Of a stretch of DNA of 64,000 nt, positions 57,161 through 64,000 are shown one piece after another (within the stretch, counting starts at the first letter, position 1; each line of letters begins with the position of its first letter). The stretch lies in the NCBI GenBank assembly GCA_964019695.1, contig OZ026518.1, forward strand, positions 73,543,254 through 73,607,253. The letters are read 5' to 3'. Origin of the DNA: Loripinus fragilis. Its lineage: Eukaryota > Mollusca > Bivalvia > Lucinida > Lucinidae. The notes below the pieces were generated by a model that searched no databases, was not told where the DNA came from, and worked only from the letters and a program-made list of their open reading frames with translations. The position numbers and the translations under genes were made by a program.

Positions 57161-57401
57161 GCCCCGACTTTATAAAACTTTTTTTCATGTCCAACTCAGC
57201 TGAGCACGAAATGTATCCTGCTCATAAATGTTAAAATTTAAATTTAAATTAAAATTTTAACATTTATTAGCATGATAAATACAACATCTGAGAGACTTAA
57301 AGCAAGAAACTTCTTCATTTGTCGGTATTATAGTTTTTATCAGCAGTTGAAATTTCGTGCTCAGATGAGTTGAGCATGAAAAAGTTGTATAACCTCGGGG
57401 C
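57161..57401. mobile_element. GAGGTTAT-type palindromic MITE, copy 3
   Basis: GCCCCGACTTTATAAAAC and CCAACTCAGCTGAGCACGAA at the left; TGCTCAGATGAGTTGAGCAT and GTTGTATAACCTCGGGGC at the right. The centre is AAATTTAAATTTAAATT, palindromic. Confidence 0.75.
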
Positions 57402-57502
57402 ATGTACAAGTTTACTTCACCGTACATTTCACACAAAGGTTCATACTTGAGATCGAGAAGTCTCTTGTTCGAGCTCCAGAGCTGCGAAGCGCGAGGCTTA
57501 TG

Positions 57503-57728
57503 TTTGTTTGTCTGTTTGTTTGATTTGATTCTTTACGTCCCATCAACAATCTTTCAGTTAAACAGGGACAGGCAGTTAAACAGGGACGGGTCTTCCTGGT
57601 TTGAACCAGTACTAAGCTAGGATAAATGTGTCTTGCTCAAGGACCACAACGCCGTGACACCGGGGAGGCTCGAACCCGCGGCCTTTCGGTCTCGAATCAA
57701 GCACTCTACCACTGAGCCACTGCGCTCC
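57503..57728 (-). mobile_element. tRNA-derived SINE (family 1), copy 5, with internal duplication
   Basis: Minus strand: GTGGCTCAGTGGTAGAGTGC (box A), GCGGGTTCGAGCCTC (box B), CTTGAGCAAGACACATTTAT, tail CATCAACA-complement and GACGTAAAGAATCAAATC. CAGTTAAACAGGGAC is duplicated in the tail. Confidence 0.9.
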
Positions 57729-57925
57729 CTATATGAGCATTTTCACGAACTGCTAACGGACGGACGGACTCACACAGTGATTATAACTGGGTCGTGCAAT
57801 AACGCATAACCGAAGCCACTTTGATGAATCTTTGCTGTGTGAAACGTGTATATGCGGGACGCTGTTCAAGGCACAGATCAGTCTGGGCATGATAATTCGC
57901 ATACACTCCAATTGATAATTCGCAT

Positions 57926-58111
57926 GTACTTTCCTGCCAGCCAATAGTGAAAGTGACGTCATGTTTTGTTTACAAAGTTATCAGGGACTTGATCTATAGA
58001 TCACTTGTGTATTAATAATACGCATGTGATCAATCGATTCACGTTAGCTCAAGTGGTGTATACATGTAAAAACATGATGTCACTGTCACTCTTGGCTGGC
58101 AGGACAGTACT
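57926..58111. mobile_element. MITE with TCCTGCCAGCCAA ends
   Basis: GTACTTTCCTGCCAGCCAAT and AGTGACGTCATG at the left, CATGATGTCACTGTCACTCT and TGGCTGGCAGGACAGTACT at the right. The inner stem TGATCTATAGATCA / CACTTGTGTATTAAT is shared with 38142-38300. Confidence 0.8.
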
Positions 58112-58159
58112 TGAAGATCCGCTCTTATTTGAGTTAATTATTTTTGATAGATTGTTTAA

Positions 58160-58350
58160 CTCTTTGCATGCAGGGAATTTTTTCATGCTTTATTGTCACT
58201 TTTTCGTAAAAAAAGAATTAAAATAAAATTTAAAAAAACCCCACCAGAGTACCAAACGGATTGGATCCAGATCAGGACCAACTTTCTGTCGGTCCTGATC
58301 TGGGTCCAAACTGTCAATTAACATACGGCAAAAGTCGCCACTGGCAAGGT
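58160..58350. mobile_element. piggyBac-type palindromic MITE
   Basis: TTAA at 58156-58159; CTCTTTGCATGCAGGGAATT; core TCCAGATCAGGACCAACTTT / CTGTCGGTCCTGATCTGGGT; GGCAAAAGTCGCC; end GGCAAGGTAAGAG. Confidence 0.7.
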
Positions 58351-58499
58351 AAGAGTGCGTGTACAACGTCAGCGTCATTTTCACGAAGCAACTTTGACGC
58401 ATCTTTGCGTGAGACATGTATGTGTATGTGGATCAGGGCGGGACATGATAATTCGCATGTACTGAATATTTCGCATGTACGCGAAGATCCGTTCTGATC

Positions 58500-59140
58500 T
58501 AAGTTAATTACTAAAATTGTTTTTTTAAATGTTCAAACTCCTACAAACAAATTTGAAGTTCAAGAGGGGTCACACAATGTATATAAACATGTACTTGATA
58601 TTTGACACAAACAAGATATTTCGTCACCCGGTTTGTAAGTCAGTCATACCACTATAATACTAACTTGACCGATTTCTTGAACTTTAAATTATGCACACAC
58701 ACTTAAAAAACAACTTGACTCTTTACCTGCTTGCGACGACTTTTGCCGTCTGCTGATAACCTTTACGAACATACAGTTCAATCGTCCGGCCACTGCTTGA
58801 CACTGGTGATCACTGACGGTATTCCTGAAAGATGTTTTTGAAAAAAAAGTGAATTCAATTTGGAAAAAACTGCAGACGACAAAATATTCCAGCATGCAAA
58901 CAGTCCAGCTACTTGTATTGCATCATGATCAGCCAACCGGAAAACCAAAAATTGCTTACCATCCTATTAACTATCAGGGATGTAGATCAGGCAAAATAGT
59001 TTTCAGTCCTAGGGATAGAACCCGTTTGCTGATCAGCATCTGCTGTATATTTTATAGGCACCCTCCCTCAAAATGAGGTACAGCTACCGTGTTTATCTTC
59101 TAGACTGGTTTCGCAGTTTGTGTTCATTCCACAATAAAAA
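58500..59140. other. No gene; one MITE relic
   Basis: CTTTTGCCGTCTGCTGATAA near 58740 and GGTATTCCTGAAAGATGTTT near 58818 are piggyBac-type MITE remnants. Nothing else recognised. Confidence 0.4.
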
Positions 59141-59320
59141 GCGGCAGCTTTTGTCGTCTGCTGAATGTTTGAGTAGCATTTTGACACAGGTCTGTTCTGG
59201 GTTTACACTGTTTGCCCCAATACTTACATAAGTCAAATAACTTAGCAAAATATGCAGCAGACGACTTAAGCAGATGATATTTTAAGATGAATTTTTGCAA
59301 GCGTTTTAATCGCAGCTGAA
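59140..59320. mobile_element. Decayed TTAA-type MITE (CAGCAGACGAC family)
   Basis: CTTTTGTCGTCTGCTGAATG, GTCTGTTCTGGGTTTACACT GTTTGCCCC and GCAGCAGACGACTTAAGCAG match the 39028 and 53495 elements; ends not preserved. Confidence 0.5.
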
Positions 59321-59765
59321 ATTGTCTGCTGATGTCGTCCGGTTAATTCCCATGCGCACAATTCCTGCGTCGGAAAACAGGTCCTGTCTTTCCGACCATT
59401 TACGAATTCGGATCAATACAGTTTTCAGATACTCTTATATCAGATGGATATTTCTGGTGCATTTATTTACGGGATACCTGTGTATTCTAAATTTTCATTT
59501 GGGTAAGTATATCGTCGGTTATACGGTCGGAAATTGAGTTTTGCGGCGACGCGCGAGCGGAGCCGTTAAGCGTAATTTCCGAGTGTTATCCGACGACATT
59601 TGTCCCTAAATATGGGCATCTCCATTCGAACGCAGTTTTGTCTGAAAATGGAGCGTTGCATGCAAATAAGGCCGCACATCATCCATCGAAATGTAACGTT
59701 ATTAATAATCACATCAAACTATTTTTGTCAGTGTCGCAATTTTTGACGTTGTCCAACCAGACGTG

Positions 59766-59964
59766 GGAGCGCAATAGCTCAGTGGTAGAGAGCTTGTCTC
59801 GAGTTCGTGTGGCTACGGGTTCGAGCTTCATCGGCGTCACTGCGTTGTTTCCTTGGGCAAGACGCATTAATCCTCTTTAGTACTGGTTCAACCCAGGAAG
59901 ACATAACTGAAAAAATGTTGACTGGTACGCAAAGAATCAAGTCAAACAAACAAACCAAACAAAA
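59766..59964 (+). mobile_element. tRNA-derived SINE (family 1), copy 6
   Basis: GCGCAATAGCTCAGTGGTAG (box A), ACGGGTTCGAGCTTC (box B), CTTGGGCAAGACGCATTAAT, ACTGGTTCAACCCAGGAAG, tail GTACGCAAAGAATCAAGTC with (CAAA)n. Confidence 0.88.
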
Positions 59965-60258
59965 CAAAAGCAAGTGCATTAGAAATGAGGAAAATCTCGA
60001 AACGATGATATTTCTATAACACGCAAAGATTTAGATACACTGTCTAGTCTCTGTATCCGAGCAGGCTTGTTTGATTCTTATTTGGTCGGAAACCCTCGAA
60101 AACAGAGTTTCTCGCCACTATGTGATTTGTTAGATTGATAGTGTTCTTCATTCGGGAAAGTCCGCCACAATTCGACAATCGAATCATGGCTCGGGTGTAT
60201 GTAATAGGCCTTGAGCTGGCTATAGACCCCCCTCCCCCCCCAGGGGGAATTTTGTACA

Positions 60259-60690
60259 GTATGATTTTCTGAAACTACATTATATAAGACACAAAATAAA
60301 AGATGTTAGCCCTCTGAGAGTGGCAGCGTTAACGTGTAACAGCACGTTATATACGTTACCCCCCAAAATAGCATTAAACGTCCCTGATAATGTCTCAACC
60401 ATGAAATGTTCGTACATATTTGCATGCTGACACAGGTTTAGGAACTTCTTATAACACAGTTATATATTTTTAGTATTAATTTTACAAATGTCTTCAGTAA
60501 TTACCATTGTATACGTTACTTAGTGTTTCCTGTGTTATTTCCGAGTATCAGTATGGTATTTATTGACAATACGTGTATTACATCTGTCACAGAATATAGT
60601 AACTCTATAAGGCTGCTACTAAAATGATTTAAAGTTCTTTATTATGGTCGCTTACACTATTTTTCAGGTCTATGTTATGTATGTTACCTT
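60259..60690. repeat. Left inverted terminal unit 1
   Basis: Pairs with about 63570-64000 in inverted orientation. Contains palindromic ACGTTA/TAACGT words around GTGTAACAGCACGTTATA and a GCATGCTGACACAGG motif. Confidence 0.8.
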
Positions 60691-60985
60691 CAACATAGCA
60701 TTTAACATTTAAGTTAATGTCTCTAACAAGCCCTGTTTATACTTATTTGCATGCTTGCACAGGTTTATTTACTTCTTTTAACAAGGTTTACCTGTTTTAA
60801 GTATTCCTTTAATAAATGCCTTGAGCTTTAACTGTTATGTGTGTTACCAAATGATACATAAGTTATTCTGAGTATCTGTATAGAAGTTATTGACGATACA
60901 TGTATAAAGTCTGTCAGAGAATTTAGAAAATTTATAAGGCTGAAATAAAATGAAGTTCATTATAAATTTATGGTGACTTAAACTA
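60690..60985. repeat. Left terminal unit 2 (imperfect tandem copy of unit 1)
   Basis: Repeats unit 1 in order: CATAGCATTTAACATTTAAG, AATGTCTCT, TTTGCATGCTTGCACAGGTT, GAGTATCTGTATAGAAGTTA, TTGACGATACATGTAT, TTATAAGGCTG. Its counterpart inside the right arm contains AATTGCATGCTGGCACAGGT when read in reverse. Confidence 0.75.
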
Positions 60986-61108
60986 ATAATATAATGTGAT
61001 CTATCAACCTTAGCTGTTTGCTCACATAAACAGTATAGATACCATGCATTCAAATCGGAAGTTCTGAAAGACAGTCACTGTGAAACAGCTCAGTTCTGGG
61101 CAGGTTAT

Positions 61109-61531
61109 ATGGATATAATTCAGATGGTGTTGACACTAATAAGGGCTACAAGGAAAACAACTTTGAATTGCATGTCATCTCTATCTGTATGCCTTGTTCC
61201 CAATGTGCATTGCAAACGATCACAACAACTACGCACAATATGTACCTGTGTAACTGATTACACTCATAAATTTGATACACATCGCAGATGCAAAGAACTT
61301 CTCGAACAAAATGGGTTTAGTGTGTCACAACCATTGGTTCTTTGCTTGAGAAATGCTTTTGACATAACTATCAGGCAAACAATAAAGAGGTATTATAGGC
61401 TTCAGCAACTAGAACTACGATTCGTACTACAGATGGAATGGTGTATTACTCATCACATCAGAGCTCAATATATTGAAACAACTCTTCAATGCACTGAAAT
61501 GAAATATTCAATCAGCTCAGATGCAAAGTAG
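61109..61531 (+). CDS. 140-codon open frame inside the 60-64 kb element, unknown
   Basis: Longest intact frame of the element, Met start 120 bp after the left terminal units. It contains CVTDYTHKFDTHRRCKELLE and PLVLCLRNAFD. I recognise no domain. It lies upstream of, and in a different frame from, the recognisable fragments, so it may be the N-terminal region or a shifted reading of it. Confidence 0.3.
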   Translation: MDIIQMVLTLIRATRKTTLNCMSSLSVCLVPNVHCKRSQQLRTICTCVTDYTHKFDTHRRCKELLEQNGFSVSQPLVLCLRNAFDITIRQTIKRYYRLQQLELRFVLQMEWCITHHIRAQYIETTLQCTEMKYSISSDAK

Positions 61532-61536
61532 AATGA

Positions 61537-61713
61537 GTACTAGAGGCAGTTTCAGGCTTCACCAATCCTTTTAGTTTTAGTTTTGAAGATAATGAACAGT
61601 ACTTTTTGTCTTTCGGTGTGCCTGATGAGCAGGGCATAGCTAAGGATCTTATTGAGGCTGATGACATTGGCAAGGAGGCTGTTTCAGACTCCATTGACTC
61701 ACTTTTAGTTTAA
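61537..61713 (+). pseudogene. Transposon protein fragment 1 (FTNPF block)
   Basis: VLEAVSGFTNPFSFSFED then FLSFGVPDEQGIAKDLIEAD and IGKEAV, ending at TAA 61711. The SFTNPF...LSSG...DLL.AD..G pattern is one I know from a large group of uncharacterised mollusc and cnidarian proteins (recalled, not searched). Confidence 0.55.
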
Positions 61714-61718
61714 AAAAA

Positions 61719-62021
61719 TCTGTCTTTCACATCCCCCATAAAATGCTACAAGCTAATAAAGTTTTGATGCTTGCGAGGTCAAGCAAGAAGAAATTGTCCA
61801 ATTTTCAAAACGTAAACAGCAAGATGAGAGCTTAAAGGAGTGTCTTTGGTAAGCATGACCTACTTTCTATTGGACATAATGTTGAGCTTGACTTGACACT
61901 GCCATTCCTTCTGGGACCTGTACCATGGTCATTGTCAACTTCTGATAAAATTTCCACCAAAACTGACAAGCCCAAACTTCAGCATGGCTTGCAATCACAC
62001 ATTGAACCAACATTAGATTAG
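61719..62021 (+). pseudogene. Transposon protein fragment 2 (LGPVPWSL block)
   Basis: A different frame from fragment 1. SVFHIPHKMLQANKV, an internal stop, then LDLTLPFLLGPVPWSLSTSD and TKTDKPKLQHGL, ending at TAG 62019. The L(G/T)PVP(W/H)S(L/I)xTxD...KTDKxK block follows FTNPF in the same protein group. Confidence 0.6.
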
Positions 62022-62029
62022 CCATGTAG

Positions 62030-62221
62030 TGCTGCACATATCGTTGATGTTAATGCTGTAACTACAGAGCATAATAGCTTTTCCTGTCACATTCATGGAT
62101 CTGATGGCACCAGTTTTCAACCAGGCACTAAAGGCAGGGCATGTTGGTTTTGTCACTGATACATATATACAATGTATAAGCAGCAGTCTATAAAGTCTTA
62201 CAAACATTATCTCAGAGGATA
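62030..62221 (+). pseudogene. Transposon protein fragment 3 (FVTDTY...SIKS block)
   Basis: HIVDVNAV in one frame, then LQSIIAFPVTFMDLMAPVF and AGHVGFVTDTYIQ in the next, then QQSIKSYKHYLRG after another shift. The order (D-x-N-A, L..LP.TF...VF, V.FVTDTY, SIKS.ER.RRG) is that of the family, so the three frames belong to one decayed gene. Confidence 0.6.
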
Positions 62222-62639
62222 ACCTGGGTGTTTTTTTCAACAGTGGTGTATGCAACAAAAGGTGCACCTTCTGAATGTCAACAACATTGGCCAGAATATA
62301 GGGGAAGAGATCTACAGTAATACACTGTTTAACAGATTGTGACACTACCAATGTGCCGATGTGTTAATACCACGGAAAGGCTATTCCTATAAAACTGATA
62401 GAGAACCCCTCCCCCACTAGTTCATCAACATTCTAAGAAGGGTAGGAAAACAAATAAAGAATTGCTCTAGGTACTCATCAGTGATATGAAACCCTAACAT
62501 GTGCTATGTATGTAACTGTGAATAAGCTGCAGTACGACATGGTTCTGAAAAAAGTACCAAAGCCATACACATATACTGACTATTTCAAATGACATGAACA
62601 TGAGCCCTCCTCCACCCTGCTTTTCTGTCCTTAAGATGT

Positions 62640-62870
62640 ACATACAAAGATTGAACTATCAAGTCTTTCCCATGAAAACAAGTGAGGCTTTCCAGATATG
62701 GACAAAATGTGTGGAAAATAAATGGGAAGGAAATTGAGTACCTCTGGGTGAAAGAAATCTTGATTGTACCCTAACAAAAGAGCCACAGAATTATATTTCA
62801 CATTTTGTGTGATATGGGGTTACCATGTTCAAAACTCAACAACTCAAACCTTATAAAAGATAGAAACATA
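62640..62870 (+). pseudogene. Transposon protein fragment 4 (C-terminal remnants)
   Basis: IQRLNYQ, then NGKEIEYLWVKEILIVP, then CDMGLPCSKL near 62810-62840 in shifting frames. They resemble the RANYQ, W..PP.AP and C..nGL.C end blocks of the same family. The central part expected before them is much too short here (about 420 bp), implying an internal deletion. Confidence 0.35.
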
Positions 62871-63299
62871 ATATTCGCAATTTCCAAAAGGTACATAAAC
62901 ATTCTTTAATACAAAATGAGTTAGTAAGCACATTCACATTAAAAATATCAAACTATATTAGTTTCGTAAATCATTTATATAGGAATAATGAAAAAAGTAA
63001 CATACGTAAAACTTTAGGGTGCATATTTGTTTTCAAAGGTCCATATCTGTGATGCAAAAAAAGCTTACTTGGATGATATAGCCAATTTGGAAATCTTACC
63101 TTATGGTTTGCACTTTTCAGAAGTCATTTGCTAAAATTATCAAAGATGTTGATGGGTAAAATATGTAATTGGCTGTTACAGGGTAAGGGTGCCATTGCCA
63201 GAATGCTAGCATATTGCAAAATCCTTGCAAGATAAATCTGATAGAGGAGTAATAAGTTGTTAGGAAAATTCTTTAAAACCCTTGGATAAAATATGAAGA

Positions 63300-64000
63300 T
63301 ATGCTCTAGAACTTCTACCTGATCAGTTTTCTTTGATCTTTTAAGTTGTTACTCGCACATTGCACTGAATGTTACAAACTTTCCATGAGTATTATGTCAA
63401 CTATATTTGATGTCTCTATAAAAGAAAAGAGGGTTTATGTAGTTTATGTTGTGAGTTACTTCCTCAGCAAATGAGCCAGGGTAAAAAGAAGTACATGGAC
63501 CTGTGCCAGCATGCAATTAGTACAAGCAGGTCGTGTTGGAGACCATATCCTGAATGTTTGATGGTATTCAGAGAGTAACGTATGTAACCTGGGCTGTAAA
63601 ATAGTGTAAGACACCATAATAAGGAGTTTTAATTCATTTAAATAGCAGCCTTATAGATTTACTATATTCACTGATGGATGTAATACATGTATAGTCAATA
63701 ACTGCCATACAGATATTTGGAAATAACATATAAAACACTAAGTAACGTATACAATGGCAAAAACTCAAGACATTTATAAAATAAATGCTAAAATTAATAA
63801 ACTGTGCTATAAGAAGTTCTCAAGCCTGTGCCAGACTTCAAAACGTGTGAATATGTCAGGTTGGAGACATTATCAGGAAAATTTAATGTTATTTTGCGGG
63901 TAACGTACGTAACATGATGTTACCCGCTAACGCTGCCACTCTCAGAGGGCTCACATATTTCATTTTGTGGCTTATATAATGTAGTATCTGGAAATCATAG
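63300..64000. repeat. Right inverted terminal region (two units), cut by window end
   Basis: The inverse of 60259-60985. CAACATAAACTACATAAACCC-like and CAAACATTCAGGATATGG parts form the inner unit and 63570-64000 the outer one, including GTAACGTACGTAACATGATG and CGCTGCCACTCTCAGAGGGC. Confidence 0.75.

Larger units (their letters stand above)
60259..64000 (+). mobile_element. Putative autonomous-derived DNA transposon with >400-bp inverted ends; right tip outside window
   Basis: The left end ATGATTTTCTGAAACTACAT and TATATAAGACACAAAATAA is mirrored by the last bases of the window (reverse: CTATGATTTCCAGATACTAC, ATTATATAAGCCACAAAATG). Similarity continues through GAGCCCTCTGAGAGTGGCAG-like sequence, ACGTTACC, GATAATGTCT, AGGAACTTCTTATA, CATTGTATACGTTACTTAGT and CTATAAGGCTGCTA for more than 400 bp per side. 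Each arm then has a second, related unit (60690-60985 and about 63300-63600). Between the arms lies a broken plus-strand coding region. Inverted ends plus a shared internal gene indicate a DNA transposon; its superfamily is not assigned. Confidence 0.75.

Noticed and set aside
57503..57728. tRNA genes (box A and B at the SINE heads, also 31546, 33289, 59766, 30010)
   Set aside because: The heads do not fold into complete cloverleaves and always continue into a shared SINE body and CAAA tail.
61512..61694. Minus-strand frame in the 60-64 kb element (also 62013-62351)
   Set aside because: Antisense of the plus-strand fragments, which carry the recognisable motif order.

Overview
Eukaryotic, AT-rich, intron-rich and very repeat-dense DNA. 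The intron/exon structure, the MNK and CHERP orthologues and the repeat types suggest a marine invertebrate, most likely a bivalve mollusc; this is inference, because no species-specific marker is visible. There is nothing prokaryotic here: no operons, no CRISPR array and no rRNA.

Two host genes are readable and lie head to head. On the plus strand a complete MAP-kinase-interacting kinase (MNK/MKNK) runs from 24395 to 38715. Its seven coding exons join in frame to 485 codons, with the MNK-specific DFD motif, the four-cysteine zinc cluster, both activation-loop Thr-Pro sites and a C-terminal MAPK-docking motif. On the minus strand, starting 929 bp from the MNK ATG, are the first two coding exons (23465-23441 and 19043-18873) of CHERP, which carry the SURP module. 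The rest of CHERP was not found to the left and must lie beyond a very long intron or outside the window. The 23466-24394 interval is therefore a likely shared, divergent promoter.

Everything else is mobile or repetitive DNA. 1-3958: two head-to-tail minus-strand copies of an I/Nimb-like LINE (RT with YVDD, plus RNase H), ending at a 200-N assembly gap. 5-23 kb (mostly CHERP introns): TTAA-type, TA-type and hAT-type MITEs, tRNA-derived SINEs, and a small element with 9-bp target duplications. 25-38 kb (MNK introns): nested MITEs and SINEs. 38.7-50 kb: MNK 3' flank, dominated by one palindromic MITE family (about 18 copies in the window). 50.8-54.9 kb: a decayed second LINE (endonuclease plus YADD RT), broken up by later insertions. 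55-59 kb: long foldback and palindromic elements and SINEs.

The most interesting object is 60259-64000+. It is a roughly 3.7-kb unit with inverted terminal regions of more than 400 bp, each holding two imperfect repeats. Between them is a broken plus-strand reading frame of a metazoan protein family that I recognise but cannot name. It looks like a DNA transposon of an unassigned group.
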